Positions 18,647 through 26,773 of a stretch of 64,000 nucleotides of DNA are shown here, in pieces. A program made the position numbers and the translations under genes. The notes beneath the pieces were generated by a model. The model was not told the DNA's origin. It worked only from the letters and a program-made list of their open reading frames with translations, and did not search any database. Each line of letters opens with the position of its first letter. Position 1 is the first letter of the stretch. The stretch covers positions 1 through 64,000 of the forward strand of contig DUSS01000009.1 in assembly GCA_012842495.1 (NCBI GenBank), written 5' to 3'. The DNA comes from Candidatus Fermentithermobacillaceae bacterium. Its GTDB lineage: Bacteria; Bacillota; Sulfobacillia; Fermentithermobacillales; DUSS01.

Positions 18647-19225
18647 CTATCTCATCACTGCGGCTACCCAGGACGATATCCTGTCGAGGACCTTGTTCGA
18701 CCAGCCCGACGGCACCTCTTCACTGACCCGCACTATGGTCTTTCCGGTCTCGTGCAGGGCGGACGGCGCGGTACGGGATACGGCATCAAACCATCCACCT
18801 GCAAGAAGCATGAGCGTGATGGCTGCCGCCACGGCGTAGTTGCGCAGGGTTGTAAGTCGCTCGGGGATTGGGTTTTGGCTTCTTTGACGGTGACCGTTGC
18901 GGTAGCCATGACGGCGGCCATGAGTTTGTGCTGTACCGGGTTGTCGCACTAGCGCCGATAGCACCCGTTCGGCGAAGTCCGGCCGCAGCGTCACCTCAGC
19001 CAGTTCCACGTCCCGAACGTCCACCGTGGCAAGATAAGTCTCCAGGCAGACGTCACACGTGGAAAGATGCTCTTCCATCTCCTGTCTCAGATTCCCCACG
19101 ACAAGGCCTTTCTTAAAAGCGGCCCACTGTTGGGAAGAGTAATGCTCAGGCACATTTGGGCCAGGCACATTGGAGCCAGTCACGTTCGAGCCAGGCTTAT
19201 TTACCCTGCGCATATTCGGAATCAT
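18647..19225 (-). CDS. Zinc-finger anti-sigma factor
   Basis: 192 residues. The ZAS signature EEHLSTCDVC (H-x3-C-x2-C) lies near residue 53 in the cytoplasmic part. A single transmembrane helix (YAVAAAITLMLLAGGWF) near residue 140 is followed by a short extracytoplasmic tail. The N-terminal 25 residues repeat N-V-x-G-x-N-V-P units (GSNVTGSNVPGPNVPE), an odd low-complexity start. The gene overlaps the end of its sigma factor gene by 29 nt. A GAGGAGG lies very near the first ATG, so the next ATG could be the start. Confidence 0.8.
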   Translation of the reverse strand: MIPNMRRVNKPGSNVTGSNVPGPNVPEHYSSQQWAAFKKGLVVGNLRQEMEEHLSTCDVCLETYLATVDVRDVELAEVTLRPDFAERVLSALVRQPGTAQTHGRRHGYRNGHRQRSQNPIPERLTTLRNYAVAAAITLMLLAGGWFDAVSRTAPSALHETGKTIVRVSEEVPSGWSNKVLDRISSWVAAVMR

Positions 19226-19931
19226 GCCTCCTCAGGGCCTCCTTGAGCATTTTCCGCGCCCGGTACAACCTGGACTCCACCGTCTTGACGCTAACGCCTT
19301 CGCGCTTGGCGATGGACTCGTAATCGTATCCGCCTGCGTAGCACAAGAGAAAGGTTCGCCGGTAGACCGGAGGCAACGCCGCAACAGCTCCCGCAATCCA
19401 CTCCATCCCGAGTTGCCTCATAAACTCGTCTTCGGCGGAGGGACAGTCGCCGGCGGGCGCGGCACCTGAAGGGCTCGGATGGCAACGATCCCCATCGTGC
19501 ACCACACCGGTAAGTCCTTGCCGCCGTGACCAACCTGCCCCTTCCGGCACGCCGGTAGGGCTCTCCATCGCCCTCATCCGGGCGGTCCTCCTGCGCCAGT
19601 CGATAGCCTTGTTTACCGCTATTCGCGCCATCCATGCCCTGAGATTCCCTCCTTTGAATTCAGGTAAGGACAGGTAGATCTTGAGAAACGTCTCCTGAAG
19701 CACATCTTCGGCGGCCACCGGATCGCGGGTCACCGGCAAAATGACGGCAAAGAGATACCCTTTGTAAGTTTCGACTATCTCACCGAAAGCCCGGGTGTCT
19801 CCGCTCTTCGCTCTCTCCACCATCTGTGACTCGCGGTCGACGGCCAACCCCTCCTCTGCCCGCTTCCACAAATACTTAACGCTTGAAACACCGGAACCCC
19901 TGCATGCCTGTGGCCATATTCTCGGGGTCAT
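19197..19931 (-). CDS. ECF-type RNA polymerase sigma factor
   Basis: 244 residues as drawn. Region 2 reads AKSGDTRAFGEIVETYKGYLFAVILPVTRDPVAAEDVLQETFLKIY, then LRAWMARIAVNKAIDWRR, and region 4 ends KREGVSVKTVESRLYRARKML. Between regions 2 and 4 is an unusually long linker (about 45 residues, with PTGVPEGAGWSRRQG). The true start is unclear: the first 36 residues are not sigma-like, and an ATG (MVERAKSGD) is in frame but lacks a close binding site. It is the first gene of an operon with an anti-sigma factor and two membrane proteins. Confidence 0.88.
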   Translation of the reverse strand: MTPRIWPQACRGSGVSSVKYLWKRAEEGLAVDRESQMVERAKSGDTRAFGEIVETYKGYLFAVILPVTRDPVAAEDVLQETFLKIYLSLPEFKGGNLRAWMARIAVNKAIDWRRRTARMRAMESPTGVPEGAGWSRRQGLTGVVHDGDRCHPSPSGAAPAGDCPSAEDEFMRQLGMEWIAGAVAALPPVYRRTFLLCYAGGYDYESIAKREGVSVKTVESRLYRARKMLKEALRRHDSEYAQGK

Positions 19932-20061
19932 CGACCTCGGTACAAAGCGCTACTTGAGCGGGGGTAGCACTACCGCAGGTAATAAGGCCGTACCTTCCTC
20001 AGGACTCGTTGAAGCCTGTACAGTGGGAGCTTTTGGGCGACCGCGGAGCCGCCCGGCAGTC

Positions 20062-20412
20062 TCATCCATTAAGAAGACTTTCAAGCCAGGTAACGACGTC
20101 TCTGTCCGCGATCTTCCCCTCGTAACGGCCAAGCAGCGCGGGACCTTTAAACGCGAGAAGGGTCGGAATCGCTGTGATGCCGAATCTCAATGCCAGCGAC
20201 GGCTCGGCATCCACATTCACTTTGAAAAAGGAAATCCTCTCTGCAAATTCCGGTGCCACCCGGTCCAAAACCGCGCCCATCGCTTTACACGGTCTGCACC
20301 AGGGCGCCCAGAAATCGATAACCGAAACCCGGCCGTTTTGAAGAGCTTTTGCTAGGCCGGCCTCATTAAGGTTGACGAATATCCCGGTTTCCATCATTTT
20401 GTCTTCGCTCAT
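20062..20412 (-). CDS. trxA: Thioredoxin
   Basis: 116 residues from ATG 20412 (GGAG 5 nt ahead; the open frame runs on to 20502, overlapping coaE). Thioredoxin fold with active site FWAPWCRPCKAM, the VNVDAEPSLALRFGI strand and the cis-proline motif AIPTLLAF. The active site is W-C-R-P-C rather than the common W-C-G-P-C, a variant seen in some thioredoxins. It reduces disulfides in the cytoplasm. It follows coaE by 44 nt on the same strand. Confidence 0.88.
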   Translation of the reverse strand: MSEDKMMETGIFVNLNEAGLAKALQNGRVSVIDFWAPWCRPCKAMGAVLDRVAPEFAERISFFKVNVDAEPSLALRFGITAIPTLLAFKGPALLGRYEGKIADRDVVTWLESLLNG

Positions 20413-20456
20413 TTGCTCCGTTTCCTCCCCCGTGTTGTTCCCGGGAGCGCTCTTGC

Positions 20457-21239
20457 CTACTGCATCGCGATCCGCCGGATTTTTCGCCGGACTTCCTGCC
20501 ACAGCGCCAGTACCTGTTTCCTGGTAGACTCCGGGTCCCCCCGGTTATCTATCACCACATCCGACAATCTCTCTTTTTCCGGCAACGGCATTTGCGACGA
20601 TATTCTCGAGAGCGCCTCAGTTTTCGAGTACCCGTTCCGCCTGATGAGCCTCTCCATTTGGGTTTCGGGGTCCACTGACACGACCCATACCTCATCAACA
20701 AGCTTGTCCGCACCAACCTCAAATAGGAGAGGGGCATCCAGCACGACTACCTTCACGTTCAGCTTCTTCCTGGAACGCTCGACCTGTCCCTCTCCCGCGC
20801 TTCTTTTCTCCCCCGCGTCTTCCATCTTTACCATGCCTTCCTGCTGCGCCACGCCTTCCATCCCTACCGCGTTCTCCTGCTCCCCTGTACCTTCCTTCCC
20901 CTCTACGGATTCCCTCGAAAGTTCCGCGAGCGTCTCTTCCACCCTGGCCATGACCAGCGGATGGATAATGGAATCGAGCTTGTCAAGCGCTTCTTTATCT
21001 CCGAATACCATACCGCCTAGTTTTCGCCTGTTGATGGTCCCGTCTGGCCTGAGAATACCCGGACCGAAGGCGTCGACGACCCGGCGCCACCCGACCGTAC
21101 CTGGCGAAACAACCTCTCGGCTCACTTCGTCGGCGTCGATGATGACCGCTCCCAGCTCCCGGAGCATCCTCGACACGGTGCTCTTCCCGCTGGCTATGCC
21201 GCCGGTCAAACCTATAACATACAGACCCGAGTATTTCAT
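20457..21239 (-). CDS. coaE: Dephospho-CoA kinase
   Basis: 260 residues. P-loop GLTGGIASGKSTV, the DADEVSREVV CoA-binding region, and DAPLLFEVGADKLVDEVWVV with the following QMERLIRRNGYSKTEALSRI match CoaE, which adds the 3'-phosphate in the last step of CoA synthesis. Typical members are about 200 residues. The extra length is an insert of about 50 residues between HPLVMARVEETLAELSR and KKLNVKVVVLDAP, made of Glu/Gly/Met-rich units such as GMEGVAQQEGMVKMEDAGEK. The insert would extend from the lid region. It directly follows polA on the strand. Confidence 0.92.
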   Translation of the reverse strand: MKYSGLYVIGLTGGIASGKSTVSRMLRELGAVIIDADEVSREVVSPGTVGWRRVVDAFGPGILRPDGTINRRKLGGMVFGDKEALDKLDSIIHPLVMARVEETLAELSRESVEGKEGTGEQENAVGMEGVAQQEGMVKMEDAGEKRSAGEGQVERSRKKLNVKVVVLDAPLLFEVGADKLVDEVWVVSVDPETQMERLIRRNGYSKTEALSRISSQMPLPEKERLSDVVIDNRGDPESTRKQVLALWQEVRRKIRRIAMQ

Positions 21240-21372
21240 GTCGTCCTTCCGCCCCCGGTTTGTCGGGGCAACCCTGTCACTTTAGCACCTTTTCAGCCAG
21301 GAAACCTGTCAATCTTGGACCCTCCGGCCGGAAAGCATCTCAAACTGGCCAACCCGGCACCTTCAGTTACGA

Positions 21373-24300
21373 TCATACCTCGTACCACGTCTGCCCGACT
21401 CCTATGTCCACCTCGAGAGGAACCGAGAGTTCCCTGACGTTCTCCATCTCCTCCCGAACCAGCTTTTCCATAACATCCTGCTCGTCCGGGGGCATTTCGA
21501 AGATGAGCTCGTCATGGACCTGGAGGATCATCTTCGACCTGAGCCCTTCCTTCCGGAGCCGCCCGAATATCCTCACCATCGCCAGTTTGATGATGTCCGC
21601 TGCGGAACCCTGTATGGGGGTGTTGATGGCAGTGCGCTCCGCAAATCCCCTGACAGCTCTGTTCTTCGCGTTGATATCGGGAATCGGCCGCCGGCGTCCG
21701 AAAATGGTCGTCACGTACCCGTCTGTTCTTGCCTTTTCGATCGCCTCATCCATGTACTTTTTGACCATGGGGTAACGGCGGAAGTAGGCATCGATAAAGT
21801 GGCGGGCCTCCTCCCTGCTCACGCCGGTCTGCTTCGCCAGGCCGTAATCGGATATCCCGTAGACGACGCCGAAGTTTACCGCCTTGGCTCTGGAGCGGAG
21901 CTCGGGCGTCACATCCTCCAGCGGCACCCCGAAAATCTCCGAAGCGGTTCGCCTGTGGATGTCCTCCTTCCGGCGAAAAGCGTCGATGAGGGACGGGTCG
22001 CCCGATACGTGGGCCAGCACTCTGAGCTCGATCTGCGAGTAATCTGCGGAAAGGAGAACGTACCCCGGCTCTGCCCTGAATATCTTCCTTATCGTCTTCC
22101 CCAGATCGCCCCTGACCGGGATGTTCTGAAGATTCGGTTCCGAACTGGAAAGCCTGCCGGTGGCGGTGACCGTCTGGTGGAAAGTGGAATGAATCCTTCC
22201 GTCCTCGCCCACCACGTCGGGCAGGATGTCAAGGTAAGTGGATTTAAGCTTCTGGTACTGCCGGTATTCCAGTATCCTTTCGGCGATCTCGTGGTGCTGC
22301 GACAGTTCCTCTAAAACCTCCGCATCGGTGGAGTATCCCGTCTTGGTCTTTTTCACCGGTGGGAGCTTTAAATCTTCGAACAGGACCTCCTGGAGCTGCT
22401 TGGGAGAACCTATGTTGAACCTCTTACCCGCCAAGCGGTAGATGGTTTCCTCGACATCCCTTATTCTGCTCTCGAATTCCTTCGCTAGATCTCTACCGGT
22501 CTGGAGGTCCACGCATATCCCCGCAACCTCCATCGCCGCCAGGACCTCGATGAGGGGAAATTCGATTTCGACCGCGAGCTCATGGAGCCCATCGTCCGAC
22601 AGCCGCTGCTGCAGTCTGTCTACGAGAAGCGCCGAGGCAACCGCGCCGCAAGCCAGGTGAGCTCTGTGAGAAGAAACCGCGTCGCGACTATCCCTCTCCG
22701 CCTTCGGCCACTCGTAACGGGACGGCGGGACCTCCAGCGAGATTTCGTGGGCGGAGAAGTCACCGATCTTGTAAGTCGTCCTCGTGGGATCCAGGAGGTA
22801 CATGGCAACCTGCGTATCGAACACTCCGCCCCGGATCTCGAAGCCCCGCTTCATGGCCAGCACGTACAGCCACTTTATATCGTGGCCGACCTTTCGAATC
22901 GAGGCGTCTTCCAGCAAAGTTCGGAGAGAGTCGGGGAGCACGACTTCGTTCCCGGCCAGGTAAGCTTTTCTTCCATCTGAAAGACCTACGAGACCGGGAA
23001 TCCCCTTCTCCCGGTCCTCTGGCAGCGAATAGACCGACAGCACACGAGACCGCCGTACCTCGTCGCAGAATCGTTCTACGTCTCTGGGCGTTTTCAACAA
23101 ATTGATTTCCGGAGGCTCCTCTACAAAAAGCGCAGGACGGAACGGTGCTCCCTCCGCCGGTTGCCGGCCCGAAGCCTGTGCTTGTCCCGGCTGCCCGACC
23201 GGACCCGTCACGGTCGAAACCGGGCTTTCCACTCTGGCAGTGCGGCGCTCGTCCGGTCCCGCCCGTTCAGGGCCGGCCTGCTCTGCACCAGCCCGCCCGC
23301 TATCCGGTTCTGCCGCACCCGGCCGCGGAGCCCGTCCCGTCCCCGTACCTTGTTCCACGTGCGAAACGTGCGATTCGTGAAGACCCCGGCCATTTGCGGA
23401 CGAAGGCAGAAGCTTCAGCCTCGATATCAGCGAATGGAATTCAAGCCGCCTGAACACTTCCGCCGCCTTCTCCGGGTCCATCCCTGCCCACTCCAACCGT
23501 CCGAGTTCTCGGTCTACCGGAGCATCTCGCAAGATGGTGGCAAGTTCCCTGGAGAGAAAGGCGATTTCTCGCCCGTTTTTCAAAAGGGACTGGACCCTCG
23601 CCGGACCGATCTCGCCCAGGTGCTCGAAGACCCCTTCCAGATTCGAATAACGTTTGAGGAGGTCGATGGCGGTCTTTTCGCCGATACCTTTAACTCCCGG
23701 TATGTTGTCGCTGTGATCGCCCGCCAGGCCCTTCAAGTCGGGTATCTGGGACGGTCCGATCCCGATTTCCTCGCGGACCCTCTCCGGGTCGAACTCCCTC
23801 ACATCGCTGATGCCTTTGACGGGAACCACTGCGGAAACCGCAGGAGATACGAGTTGCAGGCAGTCCCGGTCGCCGGACAGAATGAGGACCGAGAAGCCTT
23901 CCTCAGCAGCCTTCCAGGAAAGCGTCCCGATGATATCGTCGGCCTCGTAGCCTTCCTTCTCGGCCACGGGTATTCTCAGCGCGTCGAGAACCTCACGAAG
24001 CAAGGGGATTTGGGCTTTGAACTCGTCGGGCGGGGGCTTACGAGTAGCCTTGTATTCGGCGAAAGTCTTGTGGCGAAAAGTCGGACCCGGAAGGTCGAAC
24101 GCCGCGACAACGTGAGTCGGCTTTCTCTCCGCTAGAAACCTGAGAAGCATGTTCACGAAACCGTAAACGGCGTTGGTGGGAATACCCGACTGCGTACGGA
24201 GGGCCGGAACAGCGTAAAACGCCCTCCTGGCGAGAGAATGCGTATCTACGAGGAGAATGACCTTGCGCCCCGTGCCGCCGCTTACCGCGTCACGGCCGTC

Positions 24301-24426
24301 CTCATCACCGCCGCCTCCGTCAAGGCCGCTCACGTCGCTGCGTCTCACGTTAGCGGTGCCCGCATCAGCGGTTCCTTCGAAGTTCAGTGTCACCAGGACC
24401 TGGTGCGACTTCCAATGGTAGCTCAA
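21373..24426 (-). CDS. polA: DNA polymerase I
   Basis: 1017 residues from a TTG start (AAAGGGGG about 8 nt upstream); the first 50 residues are not conserved, so the start may be later. It has an N-terminal 5' nuclease (ILLVDTHSLARRAFY, GYEADDIIGTL, GDHSDNIPGVKGIGEKTA). After a Gly/Pro/Arg linker of about 75 residues comes a 3'-5' exonuclease-like domain. The polymerase follows, with motif A LLSADYSQIELRVLAH, motif B RSRAKAVNFGVVYGIS and motif C QVHDELIFE. In the exonuclease fold the first D-x-E is replaced by SVYSLPED, so proofreading is probably lost, as in other Bacillota enzymes. It acts in repair and Okazaki fragment processing. Confidence 0.95.
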   Translation of the reverse strand: MSYHWKSHQVLVTLNFEGTADAGTANVRRSDVSGLDGGGGDEDGRDAVSGGTGRKVILLVDTHSLARRAFYAVPALRTQSGIPTNAVYGFVNMLLRFLAERKPTHVVAAFDLPGPTFRHKTFAEYKATRKPPPDEFKAQIPLLREVLDALRIPVAEKEGYEADDIIGTLSWKAAEEGFSVLILSGDRDCLQLVSPAVSAVVPVKGISDVREFDPERVREEIGIGPSQIPDLKGLAGDHSDNIPGVKGIGEKTAIDLLKRYSNLEGVFEHLGEIGPARVQSLLKNGREIAFLSRELATILRDAPVDRELGRLEWAGMDPEKAAEVFRRLEFHSLISRLKLLPSSANGRGLHESHVSHVEQGTGTGRAPRPGAAEPDSGRAGAEQAGPERAGPDERRTARVESPVSTVTGPVGQPGQAQASGRQPAEGAPFRPALFVEEPPEINLLKTPRDVERFCDEVRRSRVLSVYSLPEDREKGIPGLVGLSDGRKAYLAGNEVVLPDSLRTLLEDASIRKVGHDIKWLYVLAMKRGFEIRGGVFDTQVAMYLLDPTRTTYKIGDFSAHEISLEVPPSRYEWPKAERDSRDAVSSHRAHLACGAVASALLVDRLQQRLSDDGLHELAVEIEFPLIEVLAAMEVAGICVDLQTGRDLAKEFESRIRDVEETIYRLAGKRFNIGSPKQLQEVLFEDLKLPPVKKTKTGYSTDAEVLEELSQHHEIAERILEYRQYQKLKSTYLDILPDVVGEDGRIHSTFHQTVTATGRLSSSEPNLQNIPVRGDLGKTIRKIFRAEPGYVLLSADYSQIELRVLAHVSGDPSLIDAFRRKEDIHRRTASEIFGVPLEDVTPELRSRAKAVNFGVVYGISDYGLAKQTGVSREEARHFIDAYFRRYPMVKKYMDEAIEKARTDGYVTTIFGRRRPIPDINAKNRAVRGFAERTAINTPIQGSAADIIKLAMVRIFGRLRKEGLRSKMILQVHDELIFEMPPDEQDVMEKLVREEMENVRELSVPLEVDIGVGQTWYEV

Positions 24427-24508
24427 GCGGGAGGCCCCCTTTCCGGTATGACCTCACCCTTGCGCCGGGCTTCGATCGGGTACGGCCGGCTCGACAGGCC
24501 ACGGCCAG

Positions 24509-25879
24509 CTACGATCGGCGCCGGGACCTCAGCACCGCCACCGGCACAGCCGCGATAAGGGCGAGGACCGTCACCCAGGGAAAGATCTTAGCCCCGAACA
24601 CAAAGATTCCCTTCCATGAGGCGACGAATGCCCCCCAGACCGCCTTCCAGAAGCTCGCCCATTGGTCGGGTACAACAATGGCCCCTTCTTCTACAAAGCT
24701 CACGGACAGCGTGGAAAGGGCTGACGCGCGTTCGAGATAGTTGAGCTGTCCTTTCATGGACTCGATGTCGGCGCGAACCTGCCAGAGCTCCGCGTCCACC
24801 TGCAGGAGTTCGCCTACGGTCTTGGCTTCTCCCATTATCTGAATGAGCCGCGCCTCCTGAGCTTCCTTGACCCTCACCCTGGCAGAAAGGTCGATGTACT
24901 TTTCGGTGACATCCTGGGACGACTCGCTCTGGTCGATGAGTATCCCTAGAGTTCGGATGTCCTGCATCGTCTTGGTGAGGTTCTCCGCGGGAACCCTGCC
25001 AACCAGGTAGGCGCTGGCATTTCTCTTGGTCGCGGGATCACCTGTCACGAGGGAAGACGTCTCTACGTACCCCCCGGCCCCTTCGATTATCCTGCTCGCG
25101 CCGTCCAGCGCGTTTCTCACGCCGCCTCTCGATACCGAGATGGTCATCCTGGCGTTTCTGATTATCTTCCGCTGGATAACCGGCATTGCCGCAGAGTAGA
25201 CATCTTCGCCTTTCGTCCCGGCCGGAGGAGCTTCACCAGGCTCAGGCACGCCCGGCTGCGTTACGCCCATGACCGTAGAAGGCGATCTTTTGGCTCTATC
25301 CGCCGTTAGACCACTCTCCGAAGTCCCGGAACCACCGCTTTCGTCTCCGCCGCCGGTACCGGGCGGCGGAAGCTTGCCGGCGTCGCCGGCTCCCGGGGCA
25401 GGGGTAACGCCCTTCCCCAAGCTTTCACCAACTTGATATTCGGGCAGTCCCGTCCTTTGCGTCACCAAATCGCGAATGACTCCGAATGAGCCCAGGAGTA
25501 TCAGCATAACAAGGGCCCCGGCCAGCGCAGGCATGGCCCAGGACAACCTGGGATGCTTCACCCACCCGAACCAGCGTTCCCAGAATCTTTGACCCGCCCC
25601 GGCACCGACGGGTGGAACCTCACTACGGCCACAACCCGCGGGTGACGGAACGCTATTTTGCGCTCTTCTTATTACCATCATGATGCCTTCGTGAAGGTCG
25701 GGCGGCACATCTGCATCCACGAGCTCGGAGAAAGCTTTGCGTATGCTCGCCATCTCCCCAAGGAGCTTGCGACAGGATTCGCACTCTCTGACGTGCTCTT
25801 CGACGGCCATCCTCTCCACGGGCGACACCTCTCCGTCGATGTAGCACGACAGGAGCTCGATAATGTCGTCACACCTCAC
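24509..25879 (-). CDS. Zinc-finger anti-sigma factor fused to DUF4349 domain
   Basis: 456 residues. A ZAS zinc finger at the N-terminus (EEHVRECESCRKLL), a transmembrane helix (AMPALAGALVMLILLGSFGVI), a Gly/Pro-rich linker of about 90 residues, then a DUF4349 domain with the RKIIRNARMTISV opening and a long coiled coil. A C-terminal transmembrane helix ends in RSRRRS. It would tether the ECF sigma factor and present DUF4349 outside. The GTG start overlaps the sigma factor stop (GTGA), so the pair is translationally coupled. Confidence 0.85.
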   Translation of the reverse strand: MRCDDIIELLSCYIDGEVSPVERMAVEEHVRECESCRKLLGEMASIRKAFSELVDADVPPDLHEGIMMVIRRAQNSVPSPAGCGRSEVPPVGAGAGQRFWERWFGWVKHPRLSWAMPALAGALVMLILLGSFGVIRDLVTQRTGLPEYQVGESLGKGVTPAPGAGDAGKLPPPGTGGGDESGGSGTSESGLTADRAKRSPSTVMGVTQPGVPEPGEAPPAGTKGEDVYSAAMPVIQRKIIRNARMTISVSRGGVRNALDGASRIIEGAGGYVETSSLVTGDPATKRNASAYLVGRVPAENLTKTMQDIRTLGILIDQSESSQDVTEKYIDLSARVRVKEAQEARLIQIMGEAKTVGELLQVDAELWQVRADIESMKGQLNYLERASALSTLSVSFVEEGAIVVPDQWASFWKAVWGAFVASWKGIFVFGAKIFPWVTVLALIAAVPVAVLRSRRRS

Positions 25880-26664
25880 TTGCCTTCCCTCCCTTCACAG
25901 GCGTCGTGAGGTTTGACGGTGCGCCTCGGAATTTGTTCCGAAAACTCCTCGTTGGCCGGTGGACTCGCTGTTACCTGGCGATCTGCCGGTCCGCCCACCG
26001 TGGCTTTCGACCGGCCCTCATGGGGTGTTTCGGGTTCACTCCGAACCTTTTTCCAGTTCCCGTTAGGCGTCGCGGTCGCCGTAGATCCCGGGCATGGTCT
26101 TTCAGATCCGCTCAAAAGCTTTTTCAAGGCCCACCTGGCCCTGGCAAGCCTTGACTTAACCGTACCCATGGGAACACCCGTGATCTCCGAGATTTCCACA
26201 TAACTCAGCCCTTTTATATGCGCCAGTACCAGCATGGTTCTGTGTTCGGGGGAAAGATCCCGGAGAACTTCGGCGATCTTTTCCAACAACACCCGGGACT
26301 CGACTTCATCTTCGATGGGAGGGCCTTTCTGTGGGACCTGAAGAGGCGCGCCCTTATCCAAATACGGCGCGTCAAGAGAATAGGACCAGCTCTTCTGTCT
26401 CTGCCTGATGGCGTCCACGCACAGGTTCACCGTTATGCGGTAAAGCCAGGTGGAAAAAGCTGACTCCCCCCGGAAGTCGGGGAGCTTCTCATAGACCCTG
26501 AGGAAAACCTCCTGAACAACGTCTCTGGCATCCTCGGGATCCAGGAGCGTACGCAGGGCGAGGTTGTACACCTGTCTTTCGTACTTAGCGACGATGGTCT
26601 CGAAAGCCCCATCATCACCCTGGGAAGCCCGTTTTACGAGTTCCAGGTCATCGGGCAAACCCAC
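25876..26664 (-). CDS. ECF-type RNA polymerase sigma factor (SigW-like)
   Basis: About 262 residues from GTG 26664, with GGAGG about 11 nt ahead; an ATG at 26718 has no binding site. Region 2 (ASQGDDGAFETIVAKYERQVYNLALRTLLDPEDARDVVQEVFLRVY), FSTWLYRITVNLCVDAIRQR, and region 4 (HIKGLSYVEISEITGVPMGTVKSRLARARW) are complete. An extra C-terminal tail of about 80 polar residues after the last helix is not part of the family. Its gene overlaps the start of the cognate anti-sigma gene. Confidence 0.9.
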   Translation of the reverse strand: MGLPDDLELVKRASQGDDGAFETIVAKYERQVYNLALRTLLDPEDARDVVQEVFLRVYEKLPDFRGESAFSTWLYRITVNLCVDAIRQRQKSWSYSLDAPYLDKGAPLQVPQKGPPIEDEVESRVLLEKIAEVLRDLSPEHRTMLVLAHIKGLSYVEISEITGVPMGTVKSRLARARWALKKLLSGSERPCPGSTATATPNGNWKKVRSEPETPHEGRSKATVGGPADRQVTASPPANEEFSEQIPRRTVKPHDACEGREGK

Positions 26665-26773
26665 AGACTCACTCTCCTCCGGACACTCTCCGCCCATAGC
26701 CGTGCAGGTTATTATCATCCGCGTTTACTTGCGATACCAGGTCTGCTCTTGCCGGTCAGGTCCGTCCTGATCT

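Noticed and set aside
23102-24135. Long plus-strand frames opposite polA
   Set aside because: These are antisense frames kept open by codon bias in high-G+C DNA; PolA motifs on the minus strand explain the sequence.
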